A DNA stretch of 64,000 bases, taken from Oscarella lobularis. Taxonomy: Eukaryota; Porifera; Homoscleromorpha; Homosclerophorida; Oscarellidae. The position numbers and the translations under genes are program-made. A model generated the notes under the pieces. It ran no database searches, was not told where the DNA came from, and saw only the letters and a list, made by a program, of their open reading frames with translations. Of the stretch, positions 1 through 11,566 are shown piece after piece (the stretch's first letter is position 1; each line of letters starts with the position of its first letter). The DNA is taken from assembly GCF_947507565.1 (NCBI RefSeq), contig NC_089188.1, positions 2,356,001-2,420,000 of the forward strand, given 5' to 3'.

Positions 1-3000
1 AGCGACAAATTCAATTTCAAGGTTTGTTTATTAAATTTAAAAGGGAATCTTTATCTTTATGTCCTTTTCTTCTAGGATACTAATATCAAAATTGAGAAGT
101 TTCGACGTGGATTTGACGACGCTCAAACTCTAATTGATACGTATCAAATTTACGCTCAAAATGTTTTGGAATTGAAGCCGGATCAAATAGCTGTTATTGT
201 CAATGGAAAGGTTATTGAATGGGGGAATACTTGTGGCAATGTTTTATTGTTTCTCGTGCAAGATGATTGGTCCAATGTCTAAGGAGGAGATTTTTGTCGC
301 GGACGACTATTCTTTGCTTGAGAAAACGGTCATGGATCACTATGGAACAGCTATAATGGCTTTGGTACTATTTTAAAAAAACACTAGAACTATTCTTTAT
401 TGTTTTGTTTTTTCGTAAAAGGTTAATGAAATGACGTTTTCTGGGGATAATCCTGATGATGATACGAGGTAGGAATGAATTTCTAATTCTTATTTCTAAT
501 TTTTTCGCTATAGCGATTATTGGAATAATTTGTTTCTACGTCTTTCGTCTCTGCTTCTTTCGAAGCCCGCAAAGAGGCGAGTTCCCGAAGTCGGGCTCTT
601 TGAAGATCACAGGTAAAAACTAAATTTAAAAATTCGACGTTTCTTTGAAATTTTTTTCGATGCAGTTGCGCACACGTGACGACGTCAGAAGACGCGGAAA
701 CGTCGAGTTTCGAAATGTCAGCCATAATCAATCCTCTTTCTAAAGGTAAATCATTTAATTTTAAGTAATTCACTAAGAGAGATTTTTTCAAAAGGTGCGC
801 AGAGAATGTCGGCTCTTCTTATGGTAGGGAAGAAGGCTCTGATATTATTCCCTGCGTAATTTCTATATCAGGTGTTGCAAAATGTGACTCGTATCAACTT
901 GAAAATGTATATGAATCCGGTGGGAAAGCTGTCCGAAATGCCAGTCAAACGGTAAAGAAGTGCAACAACGTGAATTTCGAGTGATTAATCGCGTGTAGTT
1001 TCTATCGCTACGTGCTGGAACCTTCGCCTCAATTCGCCAGCGACGGAAGGCAGGAAGAGAGAGAGAAAAAGACAAAGAATATCTTTTTAATGTTTTATTA
1101 GTTTGAACTCTGGTCCCGCCGCCGTTTTCGCTGATTTGCCCGAAGAGCCGCTTTTCACTCTCAACATGGACGTTCCCAAGGCGTGGATGGCGGAATCGGT
1201 GAGCTGCGTGTACGATTTAGACAACATCCATCTAAAAGACGTAAATAAAAAACGCGTACCTGTTTCTACTCGTATAAGACTTCGTTCTAAGGTTGACAAG
1301 GGAATTTACGCTGAATTTGAATTAGCTAATATTTTAGTAGAAGGTAGAGGATTTGAGATATTGAGAGTGGATTGTGGTGCGAGGTTTTGCGTAGGGCAGT
1401 GCGTTGATCCGAGTAATGGACAGCCAATTCGCGGGTTGCAATTCGTTTTGGGTACCACTTCCGAACCGGAAAAATTTGATACGATTGTCATGGCGAATTT
1501 GGTAAATTCTACGCGTGCCGAAATTTAAAATTTTGATATTTAAATATAGGGTTATTTTCAATTGAAAGCCAGTGCTGGCGTTTGGAATTTGAAATTGAGA
1601 GAAGGACGATCCGCCGACATTTATGACGTCACGAGTCACACAGGAACGGATCTGAATATTGACGACAAAATCTCGATTGCGCTGGGAAGTTTTAGCGGAA
1701 AATTTCTACAGATAAGAGCGACGAAAAAGCCGGGAAAAGAAAAGGAGGACATATTGGAAGGCGGAAAGGATATAGACGAACTTGAAGAGGAGAGCTTCTG
1801 GGATTCCCTCTCAAAGTAAGAATGAAATAGGAGGGGAGACGCGAAGGGGTTAAAGCTGGATGCGTAGTTTTGTCGGTGGGGGAAAAACGGAGGAGCAAAT
1901 TGCTGGGAATATATCTAGCGATGGTGTTATTAATGTTTTTTCCGTTGCCTCTGGGCATCTGTACGAAAGATTCTTGAGGTTTGTACTAGGGGTGTTAGAT
2001 AGATAGATAGAGGGTTTTCTTCTTATCCTCTTCTTCAGGATAATGATGCTTTCTGTTCTAAAGCACGCGTCGATTCCGGTTAAATTTTGGTTTTTGAAGA
2101 ATTTTCTTTCGCCTACTATTAAAGTCGGTTTGAATGGGCGATCGTTCGCCGTGAAAAAAACGTTTTTTTGTGACATTAGGCTTTTCTACCGTTTATGGCT
2201 GAACAGTACGGTTTTGAATATGAACTCGTTGAATACAAGTGGCCTCATTGGCTACACGGTCAGACAGAAAAACAGCGACTCATTTGGGGGTAAGAAAACC
2301 GCGCGAAAATCGACTCGTTTCTCATCCGAATTCATATAAGATATAAGATTCTTTTCCTCGATGTTCTCTTTCCTCTCAGCGTCAAAAAGATCATATTTGT
2401 CGACGCCGATCAGGTAGGATAATTAAAATAATTAATTGATGATTTGCCGACTTTATCGAATCAGATTGTACGAGCTGATTTGAAAGAACTCGTCGACATG
2501 AACTTGGATAACGCGCCCTACGCCTACACGCCCTTCTGCGACGACAGAACGGAAATGGACGGTTTCAGGTATTTCCATAGCACGTTTATTTGATTTCTCG
2601 GCCTATTGTCTTAAGGTTCTGGAAATCCGGCTACTGGAAGAGTCATCTCGGTGGAAGGAAGTATCATATTAGGTAAAATATGGGGCTTTGTTGTTGGAGG
2701 GAATTGCCTTGGGGATGGGCCGCTCTCTAGTGCTCTTTATGTCGTTGATTTGAATCGTTTTCGTCAACTGGCGGCTGGAGATCGTCTGAGGAGTCAATAT
2801 CAGGTAAATATCGCGAAGTGTTTCCGATTGCGCGTACGATTTGTTCTGTTTGAAGGGCTTGTCGCAAGATCCGAACAGTTTGGCTAATTTGGATCAGGAT
2901 TTGCCGAATAATATGATACACCAAGTGGCAATCAAGTCGCTTCCGCAAGAGTGGCTTTGGTGCGAGACGTGGTGCAGCGACGAGTCGAAATTGAAAGCGA

Positions 3001-3488
3001 AAACAATCGATTTGGTAAGCGTAACGCTCGAGAAAAGTTCCGCGATAAAACGAACGCGGAAATTTTTAGTGCAATAATCCGCTCACTAAAGAACCGAAGC
3101 TGAAAGCGGCGGTGCGAATAGTCAGCGAGTGGACGGACTACGACGACGAAATTCGGCAATTGCAAGAGCGTTTTGCCGCGAAAAATGAAAGCGACAATGA
3201 AAAGGGTACGCAATCGTATATCAGTGCCGCTATTACGCTCTATTTCTCTAGGAGAATCGGACGCAAATGTGCACAGACACACGGATTTGTGATTATTGTA
3301 TTGGCGAGAATTAAAAATTGCCTTTTTTCGAACTTGATTTATTAGGTAAAAGCTCATCAAGAACACAACTACAGCTACGACAATCCAACGAAGTCTCAAG
3401 TGCGTAAGAAAAACGAACACGTATACAAAGTAGTACAATAATTCAACAACCCCTTTTCTAGAATACGTCCGCTGTTCTCCTCACATAA
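1..3488 (+). CDS. UGGT1: UDP-glucose:glycoprotein glucosyltransferase (UGGT), 3' part
   Basis: ER folding sensor that reglucosylates misfolded N-glycoproteins so that they re-enter the calnexin/calreticulin cycle. The window starts inside the gene, so the 5' exons are missing. Exons read on + include one ending near 190 ([11 protein letters not shown]), continuing near 270 ([11 protein letters not shown]), then the beta-sandwich part at 1100-1800 and the GT24 catalytic domain from about 1900 ([15 protein letters not shown]) to 3200. The catalytic DxD (DAD) is at 2402-2410, followed by [28 protein letters not shown] and [12 protein letters not shown], all highly conserved UGGT blocks. Introns are about 50-70 nt. 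The last exons (3346-3488) are uncertain: one model ends at a TAA at 3486-3488 after an intron starting near 3401, while read-through ends at 3438-3440. Neither gives a KDEL-like retrieval tail. The 3' end touches the convergent AGFG gene. The family assignment is secure, the extreme C-terminus is not. Confidence 0.95.
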
Positions 3489-5701
3489 AGGGATTTATAC
3501 CTCCTCCTCTTCCCATCATTTGCTGCTGCTGCTGCTGAGGCTGACCTCCCATCATAAACGGATTGCTCTGCTGCTGGGGTTGACCGCCCCACCCTCCAAA
3601 CTGAGCTTGAACTGGAGCAGCCTGCACAAACTGTCCCCCCATTTGACCGCCGAATGATTGCCCCTGGGGTTGCCCCATCATTTGAGCGCCAAACGCTTGC
3701 TGCTGCCCAAAGCCACCGGCGGAGAATCCCGCTTGTCCGCCGCCCGGAAAACCCCCAGGTTGCTGCTGAAAACCGCCGCCAGCGCCGCCGAATCCTCCCA
3801 TGGAAGGTTGCGGCTGCTGTTGCATGGCGAATCCGCCGCCTAATTGCTGCTGTTGCTGCCCAACGAATCCACCGGGCTGCTGTTGCTGTACAAAAGTCTG
3901 TTGCTGTTGCTGTGGCTGCGGCTTGTTAAATAGCGTTGCATCAGCTGGACCACGCGTTGTACCACCAATGTTCCCGAAACTACCGAAAGGATTTCCTTGG
4001 GCGAGCTGTGGCTGCGGCTGCGACTGTGGCTGCTGCTGCTGTTGAGTCGCTGCCGCACTACCGAAAGGATTACTAGAAGAAAACGCCGCCGATTGCTGTT
4101 GCTGCGGCTGTTGGGGTTGATTCCACGTCATTGCTGACGATGTAGTGCTACTAAATCCCATACTACCTGCATTTCCGACCCCCCAGTTCATTTGACTAAC
4201 GCCGCCTCCGCCGCCACCGCCGCCGCCGGCGGACATCATTGACGGGGCGGCGGAAGACTGCTGTTGTTGTGACGAAGCGGCACCCCAGCTCATTCCGTCG
4301 GCGCTGGATGCCGTTGACGTCATCATGGACGTAGAAGTTCCGCCGCCGCCGCCGCCGCCACTGGCCCAATTGATACCGCCACTCCAGTCTACATTCGTGG
4401 AAACGGGCTGTGGTTGAGATGATGACGATGACAATGAACCAAAAGCGGCGTATTTGTCCCCTGCTGACGTCATAGCTGGGGCAGCGGCGAGACTCGTTGG
4501 TGGAGCTGCGTTTAATGACGTCGATCCAAACGGAGATGACGATGGCACTAAGGAGAAAAAAATAGACTGTGTGTGTGGCAAGCGCTATATGGGTTGTTAC
4601 TCGATGCAGCTGCTGGAGGAGGAGGAGCCGATGAGAAGGACGTAAATGCTCCAAATCCACCACCACCACCTACAAAACAAAATAAATCACGTGCTATCAT
4701 CATCATCATAATTGAAGTAGTGAGGCTTACCGGAAGCTGGTGGGAACACGGGCTGGCCTCCAAAGGGTTGAGACGGCTGAGGCGCTGAGAGGGAGAGAAA
4801 TCAAAGAGGAATTATAGTGAATATAACGTTACCTGGAGCTGAAAACGCTTCATTGAGATCCAGGAGAGATTCTTGTTTCGGTGCAGCTGCCGGTTCAGGT
4901 GCAACGCTTGTAGCAAAAGGCTGCTGTTGCACCTGGCTACTCTTTCTCTGTACCCCCGGTGGAGCCGGCAAATTGGGGGTACCCCGACTGACTGGAGGCG
5001 TGCCTCGACTGACGGGGGGCGTGCTGGCCGGACTCTATACCAAAAAATCAATCGAGTATTGATTTTTCAATTTCCCGTACATCCGTTCTGGTTCCGACGA
5101 TGAGTTTGGGCGCTGTGCTTCCGAGTAATTGCGAAAGGGGTTTCGTTTCCGGTGTATTGCTACCGGCGGCCACGCCCCCGCGTTTGGGCGGCTCGCTTCC
5201 CGGCTCCAAATACCATCGTCGTCTTTCGTACTTGTCTTGAAGAAAGAACTTGATTTTCATCTCTTCCATCGTTTCGGGACCCGGATCGCGCGGTTCTGTC
5301 CATTTTCCGACGTAAACCCGATTGCATTTCTATGGCGGCGGAAGATAAGGAGAAAATCGTGCGCAAGAAGGCCCCGTACGTACTTCGTTTCCTGAATTCC
5401 GTACTTTTTCGATTTCCTCCGGCGAAAAACTCGTCATTGTGATCGATTTCACGCGATGGGGCGGATTGATGCCGCGCCTAGTGCGACGACGGCGCATTGG
5501 AACGCGAAAAACGCGGGAATTTTCGACGATAACTTACAATAGGCCGCTGCACGTCGTACAAATGAACGTTCCCATCGTTATATCGACGTAAGTGGGCCCC
5601 CGTTGCTGGCATTCTGCACATTTCTTGTTGCCCGGCTCGCTGACGAGTTCGCGCAGTATCTTCAGATGCTTTTCGTCCTGTTTCTTCTTACTTGCAGCCA
5701 T
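3481..5701 (-). CDS. AGFG1: Arf-GAP domain and FG/NPF-repeat protein (AGFG/Hrb-like)
   Basis: Predicted Arf GTPase-activating protein of the AGFG (Hrb/RIP) family, an endocytic adaptor binding EH-domain and clathrin machinery. The ATG at 5699-5701 opens MAASKKKQDEKHLK, as in vertebrate AGFG. A C4 zinc finger follows (CAEC, 16 residues, CTTC), then across an intron RGINPPHRVKSITMTSF and, in the third exon (about 5050-5330), KYERRRWYLEP, together a complete ArfGAP domain. The long last exon (3481 to about 4550) is low complexity, rich in Q, G, S and A, with NPF motifs (NPFGS twice, NPFMM, and NPFM as the C-terminus). NPF motifs bind EH domains in this family. The intron before the last exon uses a canonical GTAACA donor near 4600. 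It is head-to-head with the ATPase beta gene (260 bp). The CAG/CTG-rich exon gives spurious antisense reading frames. Confidence 0.93.
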
Positions 5702-5961
5702 TCTGCCTGATCCGAGCGGGAAAGCCTCACTGCGCGTGCTCGAGAATTTTAATCGCCTATCACGTGGGCGTGATGGAAGCGTTGAAGACGCCTTAGTATT
5801 CTTAGTACACTTCTGCCCTATATTCGGTAAGCTAGTCGGTCACAGTTTAGCCACAGTTCATTTATTAGTGTGTGTCTACTCAGCTTATCCGGGAGCGACG
5901 CAGAATCCGTGAGTACAGTAGCGCCGCGCTAAGTAAACCTTTTGACACCACCGAAGCCACG
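5702..5961. promoter_or_regulatory. Divergent promoter, AGFG / ATPase beta
   Basis: Only 260 bp separate the ATG of AGFG on the minus strand from the ATG of the ATPase beta gene on the plus strand, so both start sites must lie here. A CACGTG E-box sits at 5761-5766. No TATA box is obvious. A GTG codon at 5872 would extend the + frame, but the first ATG (5962) is the better start. Confidence 0.6.
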
Positions 5962-7025
5962 ATGTCGTCGACATCCAAAAACGGTCCTCAAGCGGATCGC
6001 ATGCTCTCCGTCTCAACGAACGAGCCGGAGGAAAAACTGACGCGAAGAGAGCGACTCCGTGTTTGGGCGAACGACTTCAAAAAGCGAGCGAAACTCACGC
6101 TTCACAACAAAGAGACAGGCGAATATCTCACTCGAACACCATCAAGCTGGGGTAAGAAAACAATCGCGACACCAACGCGAGATTCGACTCTATAAACTTT
6201 CAGCAAAAATCGGAGCCTTCTATTTCGTCCTCTACTCGTGCTTGGCCGCATTTTTCGCCGTCTGCTTGACCGTTTTTCTCGTCACGATACCATCGATCGA
6301 AGAGGGGCCCCGCTTCTCGAACATCATAACGGAGAGCCTCGGCGTGGGCATCGCTCCCCGACCGAGCAAGAAAGTATCGATTTCGTACGTTCGCGAGCAC
6401 GATCTCGCCCCACAACGCCTCAATACCGCGAAGAAAATCAAAAACGCTTTATATCGTAAGAAGTCCTTGTGTGATGACGTCACGGTGTAAGAGCACGTGA
6501 TTATGTGCAGGTGCTGGATACAGTACCGATGAGCAAGACAGTCTTCTTCCTCTTGAAATGAAACATTGCAATGGAGCGTCGTTTGGAACCCCCCAGGAGC
6601 CATGCGTTTTTTTCATTGCGAATAGAGTGGATCTATATATACATTGATTCTATTTTATCGTTATTGATTTTTCTCTTAGATATTCAATTTTAAACCGGAG
6701 ACTGCGCTCAGCTGGCAATGCAATTATCTATCAGGGAATCTTGTCGAAAAGGTATTTAGTCACGTGGGCGATTTTGCTTGACTTTCTATTTTTTTTTTAG
6801 AATTTGACTTTGATTTTGTATCCTAGTCGCATTGAGCCGGAACGCTTTGCTTTCGGAAAGAACGACTCGTTTCAAAGTCCTTTCTTTGTCGGACACTTTG
6901 ATTTGAGGAGGAGTTTCAAAATGAGGGAAGCAGTCGATGGATTATTCGAATGCTTCTTTGTGCCGGTTGACAAGTCCGTAGACATTGACGTTCAAAAACA
7001 GGAATTCAAAATTGAGTACAATTGA
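5962..7025 (+). CDS. ATP1B: Na,K/H,K-ATPase beta-type subunit
   Basis: Type II single-pass glycoprotein subunit that chaperones and modulates a P-type Na,K-ATPase alpha subunit. The ATG at 5962 follows a plausible 5' region. The first exon encodes a basic cytosolic tail ending TPSSW; splicing at 6157/6205 restores SWAKIGAFY, the family signature at the start of the membrane span. The span (YSCLAAFFAVCLTVFLVTI) is followed by an ectodomain read over three more exons: about 6511-6627 (KHCNGASFGTPQEPC), 6681-6751 (FNFKPETALSWQCNY, ending VEK) and 6801-7025 (NLTLILYPS ... FECFFVPV ... FKIEYN stop). The pattern PLLAVQF/ECKAYGEN/FDVKIE of vertebrate ATP1B is matched by SPFFVGHFD/ECFFVPV/EFKIE. Four ectodomain cysteines are visible against the usual six, so one disulfide may be missing. 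N-glycosylation sequons NGA and NLT are present. Good confidence for the family; alpha partner not in window. Confidence 0.9.
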
Positions 7026-7349
7026 ATGCACGCGGGGATTTCCGTTTTTTTTAGTTGGGTCACAGTTGAAAGAAATGATGTCAAGTATGATCCGGGACTT
7101 TGTGCGTAGAGTCTTTCGAAGTTCGAATGCGAAGGGTCGGATTTCGCGCTCGTTTTGCCCTCGTTTCGCGCTTTCGATGATCTCAGTTGTCGTTTGTGAA
7201 GCCGGAGTCTTCGAATCAGGTTCGCAATTTCGCTGGGGGCCCCTCTTCTAACTGATTCGGCGCGTCTTCTAGCTTTTGATAGCTATCGCGCTCATTTCAT
7301 AAGCATAATCAGGTGGAGATTTTTACCTGGGGCCCCTCTGATAATAACG

Positions 7350-7866
7350 TGTACCGGAAGTGCTTTTTTTGAGAGCGAAATTTGACCTGCATCAGCTGTT
7401 CGACCCCATAGCAATGTTAGACTAGTAAAGTACAATAGATCTAGTGCGTTTATTTGGAAATCCGTGAGTTGAGGTTTTTTAGCATCCCTGAACTATAGCA
7501 CACGCTTTTTGGTCAAAAACGTCATCTCCCAGAATGCCAAGATTTCTACGTGAAACGATAGGGCTAAAGTACCTAGTTAATTCCACCGTCTCGAAATTGT
7601 CTATCACGCCAATTTTTGGCTTATTCTAAGGGGCGTGACTAATTTTAATACATACCGGAAGTGGGTCTTTTTTGTGAAATTTGATCCGTACGAACTGTTT
7701 GACCTCGTAGGGTTGTTCTACTGATAAAGTAGAGTAGATCTAGTGCGTTTAGTTGGAAATCTGTGAGTTGAGGTTTTTAGGTAAACCGTGAGCTATAGTC
7801 CATGGTTTTTGCTCATTTTGGTGACCTCTCCGATTCTTAAGATTTCTTTATAAAACAATGGGGATG
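7350..7866. repeat. Diverged direct repeat, two copies of about 215 bp
   Basis: Copy A (about 7350-7566) and copy B (about 7650-7866) share, in the same order, ACCGGAAGTG, a T-run, GAAATTTGA, a GTTxGACC block, AGATCTAGTGCGTTTA, TTGGAAATC, GTGAGTTGAGGTTTTT, AGCTATAG/ACTATAG and CAAGATTTCT/TAAGATTTCT. They are separated by about 85 bp that differ. The order and spacing are conserved but individual bases have diverged, which indicates an old tandem duplication or two copies of a dispersed element. No open frame is conserved between the copies. Confidence 0.7.
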
Positions 7867-8140
7867 GGTTGCCTGTTTGACCTCGCGGTGCCAAAAGGAC
7901 TTCACACCTCAAATTTTGTGTGAAATTGGCATTTTTTGTAGATGCCTATATATCAACATATGGATCAATTCCCTCCTCCTCCACAGCGTTTCCTTAGCCA
8001 TTCAAGGTATAGAACGCATGTATTTGATTAGATTTCAATGTGAAAATTTCCTTTTTTTTCAGTTCTCTCCTCTCCCCCAACGCATCGATCAATCCGACGA
8101 TTTTTAGATGCAGAAAGAAGAAGACGTAGACGAAGACATC

Positions 8141-8312
8141 ACCCTGGGGACTTGGGTTAAAGTTCACCCTGGGGACTTGGGTTAAAGTCTCGCTCCTTGG
8201 TGGCTGGAGGATAATGTGCCTTCTCCCCTGGGGACTTGGGTTAAAGTCTCGCTCCTTGGTGGCTGGAGGATAATGTGCCTACCCCCTGTGGACTTGGGTT
8301 AAAGTTCACTGT
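8141..8312. repeat. Minisatellite with CTGGGGACTTGGGTTAAAG core
   Basis: The core CCCTGGGGACTTGGGTTAAA plus GT occurs at 8142-8163, 8167-8188 and 8226-8247, with a one-base variant (CTGTGGAC) at 8284-8305. Copies 2 to 4 are spaced 58-59 bp and share the extra segment CTCGCTCCTTGGTGGCTGGA followed by GGATAATGTGCCT. The near-identity of the copies suggests recent or homogenised tandem duplication. Confidence 0.85.
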
Positions 8313-8509
8313 GGGGACTGCAGTCTCAGTCTCACCGCTTGGCCTCCTAGGGGGGTCAAGTGGCAGCGCAGGAGCGACAACCAAGGGGGAGGAGGAGGAG
8401 GAGGAAGGGGGAGGCGAGAGAACTTTTTTAATTTTTATTTATACATCCGGGATATTATCAATAAAAATTTGAGCATAGTTCTGTCTACTTTTCACGCGGA
8501 AGTGGCACG

Positions 8510-8577
8510 CGACGTGGAATGACGTGTACCAACGTCATTTCACGTCGCGCGCTTCGCGAAGTGCGCGCGCGCGCGCA
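8510..8577. repeat. Two adjacent inverted repeats (hairpin and GC palindrome)
   Basis: A 16-nt left arm at 8510-8525 (CGACGTGGAATGACGT) pairs with 8532-8547 with a single mismatch around a 6-nt loop. It is followed by a second palindrome centred on TTCGCGAA near 8555, embedded in a GCGCGC run that ends near 8577. There is no T-run or gene end, so it looks like a foldback remnant rather than a terminator. Confidence 0.7.
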
Positions 8578-9396
8578 AGTCCTAAGCTAAACTGAGTGCT
8601 CTTGTCTCCATACCCTGGAGATCCAAGAGCAAAATGCGTGCAACTACTCATGCTGCTAGTAAAACATGCAAAAAAAATAGTCTCTTCTTTTCGTGAGATG
8701 CCTTCGGACTTCCTCAAGCAGAAGAGCCGCACGTGCACCGCGACGTGCGCACGTGGCCTTCGAAGTTTCTCGAGCGGGGGCCCCGACTCAACTTTTCTTC
8801 CATCGCAACTAAAAAAAAGGGAAAACCGTATTTAGATTGGGTTTTTGCTGCTGGAACTTCGCTAGGAGTCTGCGCAGTAGACCGGACAAAAACGTGTCGA
8901 AATTTCCATGAATTGAGGTTGTACGCGCGTTGTTTAGACGTAGAAGAGTTTTCTAAACTCCGCTCGCTTTAATTCAAGTGAGTGGCAAGACAAACACGGA
9001 GGAGAAAAGCTGTTTTCGTCTCGTTTTTCTCGGAGGGCGGCCAGCCGGGCGGCTTAGAGGAAAATCATTAACGTACTTTTGGATCCGTACCTTTTTTTGC
9101 GCCCTGCGAAGAGACGATCGCCGTGGATTCGCTTACGGACGCGAGGAAGCTCGAAAATGACGCAATCATGCTCCCGGATGCTACCTGTAATAATGACTAA
9201 ACCTTCTATAAATGCTTCTAACCTAAATAAACAATCCAACAAAAAAAACCTACTCTTCTCTACAATAAACCTCTGAAAATCTAATAAGTACCATATCCTA
9301 TACAACATCTATAACCATTCTCGGCCTACCATTAATCTAACTAACAGATAATTAGTAGATAACCGCAAAAATGCGCTTAATTGATTACGTGCAACC

Positions 9397-11566
9397 CTAT
9401 ACCTGGAGCACCTCATAGTCACCAGAAGAGAAGCCGGAGCGTCCAGACATCTGATAGCTGGGTGGCGGTGGCACTTGCCCATTTTTTTGATACAGTGGTA
9501 GCTCCTCCTGTTGTTGCTGTTGCTGTTGCTGTTGTTGTGACGATTGTTGAGGCGACTGCGATTCCAAAGGCCCGTTGGGACGCAGAACCCTTTCGACGGC
9601 CGTCAATCGCGCGTCCTTCTCCGCCGTTTCCCTCTTCAAGACATCGATCATTTGATTCTTCGCCTTGAGCATGTCTCTCAGCGAAGCCAATCTAAAATCA
9701 GAAATAATTACGTCGATGGGGGGGGGGGGGAATCCTTACTGAACATCCAATTCGAGAAGTCGTCGATCGGCGGCCGCCTTATCGCCGCTACTCTCTCTCA
9801 TGTGACCGTCGCCAGGCGGCAAAGCAGTCGCTCCGCCCGCCGCACCATTTCCCTTCATCGACACGCGATTTCCAGAAGTCTCCAAACCATTCTATATATA
9901 AATTATTTATCGCGGAGAGATACATACGTGTGCGGAATATTTACCGCCGCCGCTGCCGCCGCTGCCGCCGCTCTCCAACCGGCCGCCTTTTCCATTCGCA
10001 ACTGTTTCACTTCCTGTTCGAGCTGCATTCGAAGTCGCGTCTCGAGACCCTCCTTTTTCTCTGAAGCGTCGTGAAGAGATTTGACGGCGTCTTGAAGCCC
10101 GAGCACCTTCTCGGCAATCGAGCTCTTCTTCCGACACTAAAAGTAGACCCTAGAGGAGAAATTCCCCCACCAAAGGGAGGACAAAGCCAACCTCTTCCTC
10201 TAGCCGCTGTATCTCTTCTCGCGCGTAATAGAGTTCGTTCGTTACGCCTTGTATCTCGCCGTCTCTTTCCGCCAATTGATTCTGGCACTGATGAAGCTCC
10301 AGTTCGAGTTGCTCGCATGCCTCCTCGGCGGCCGACGCTAGAGGATAAGAAAAACAATGCCATCACTCATATAAATAAAACAGGAGACGAAGAAGAAAAA
10401 CAAGTGCATAGGCCATTTCTATGCAACGAGACCGCAAGAATGCAAAGAACTCGGCTTCTATCTAACCTTACCTCGATTTCTCAACGTTGCCGCCGTGTGG
10501 TCGCTCTCCGCCAGTCGGGAATTCAATTCATCCACTGTCTGTCAATGATATGATATGAGATTAGATAAGAGACACATTCCCCAGTGTAGCAGACCGCTTT
10601 CGACGTGGCCATGTGCAAATGCTGTTGATTCTCAAGCTCAGCTAAAATACAGATTATTTATATTTTTTTATATATTATTTCTGTACCTTCTAGAAGTTGA
10701 TTCGTTTCTCGCAATGTTTTCACTTCGTCTTCGAGACGCGATCTCATAGCCAATTCCAATTTTTCCTTTTTCGAACCGGACGACTTGAGCAAATCGTACG
10801 CCTGCTGTAACTGTCCCATTTCGACTTCATACTAATAAGGAAAAAATAGTCACGTGACAATAAATATTATTATATTATTTACTTTGAGAAGTCGACTCAA
10901 GCGTTCGTCCAAATCGCGTCGAAGCGTCGCGTTCTCGCGCGCCAATTGATCGATTCGTTTCGACTCCGAATCGCCGTCGTCGCGCATAATAATGTGAAAT
11001 TCTTCGTCGTCGTCGCTCTCCTCCTCCTCCTCCTCCTCTTCCTCCTCCTCCTCATGGACGACAACCTGAATGACTTCTTCGAGTTCGACTCGCCCCGCCC
11101 CCTCCTCCCCCTCCCCCGCCCCCGCGTTCTCTTCATCGTTCTCCTCCTCTTCGTTCTCTCCCTCCACGATCGTTTCGAGACCGAGCGGCGGCGGCGTCGT
11201 CGCCGGTCGACGATCGAGACTGTTTTTCATGTGTTCGCGCACGTCGAAGACGGCGTTGAGAATTTTGAGTCGATCGCCCGTGTCGCGAACGTTCAATTTG
11301 TCTACACGCGCTCGCGCGTGAGCTGATAAGCGATTCTCCTATCGTTATCCTCCCTTACCGAGCATCTCGTTTTCGACGTGCATCAATTGGAGACCGTCGA
11401 CGCTGTTTTCTATAAGGAATGAAGGCCGTCACGTTGTTATTTTGTCGAGAGAAGGCGCCTCTCTTCCTCTACCTCGTATCGAATTCGTATAGTCGTGCGA
11501 AAGGGCGAGATTCGATAGCCATTTGCACGTTTCTTCGACGTCTTTTTCGTGCAGCCACACGTCCAT
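9397..11566 (-). CDS. SAM-domain coiled-coil protein, family not identified
   Basis: ATG at 11564-11566 (MDVWLHEKDVEETCKWL). The first three exons join to a SAM domain: WLSNLALSHDYTNSI / ENSVDGLQLMHVENEML / DKLNVRDTGDRLKILNAV. An acidic linker follows, with a run of more than ten Glu near 11010-11060, then several coiled-coil exons (YEVEMGQLQQAYDLL, EACEQLELELHQCQNQL, LQDAVKSLHDASEKKEGL, RLRMQLEQEVKQLRMEK), an Ala run, a coiled coil with MLKAKNQMIDVLKRE, a polyQ run and a C-terminus ending EVLQV. The coiled coils and the C-terminal hydrophobic ligand resemble angiomotin-family layout, but angiomotins lack an N-terminal SAM, so I do not name it. Final codons CAG GTA TAG could hide a further splice donor. 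Its ATG lies only 82 bp beyond the RSPH10B stop. Confidence 0.8.

Larger units (their letters stand above)
7026..9396. other. Intergenic stretch without a convincing gene
   Basis: About 2.4 kb between the ATPase beta stop and the stop of the SAM/coiled-coil gene. Reading frames here are short and lack domain similarity or good intron structure. It contains the duplicated segments at 7350-7866, a minisatellite at 8141-8312 and hairpins at 8510-8577, listed separately. The part 9000-9390 is AT-rich with no recognisable feature apart from AATAAA hexamers on + (around 9226 and 9260). It may hold the 3' UTR of the ATPase beta gene, but no poly(A) signal lies close to its stop. Confidence 0.6.

Noticed and set aside
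3800-4045. Cysteine-rich + strand frame (runs of Cys)
   Set aside because: Antisense of the CAG/GGN-rich AGFG exon; Cys runs come from TGC repeats complementary to polyQ.
4550-4625. A GC-AG intron in AGFG
   Set aside because: A canonical GTAACA donor slightly upstream gives a 53-nt intron and keeps the frame, so the GC donor is unnecessary.
5872-5961. N-terminal extension of the ATPase beta subunit
   Set aside because: It would start at GTG; the first in-frame ATG at 5962 is the normal choice.
8141-8312. CRISPR-like array
   Set aside because: Only four irregularly spaced copies with near-identical intervening DNA in an animal genome; it is a minisatellite.
7026-9396. Transposase or other gene in the large gap
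   Set aside because: No frame shows a domain, conserved motif or plausible exon series.
10071-10553. + strand frame of 160 codons
   Set aside because: Crosses exons and introns of the minus-strand SAM/coiled-coil gene and has no similarity.
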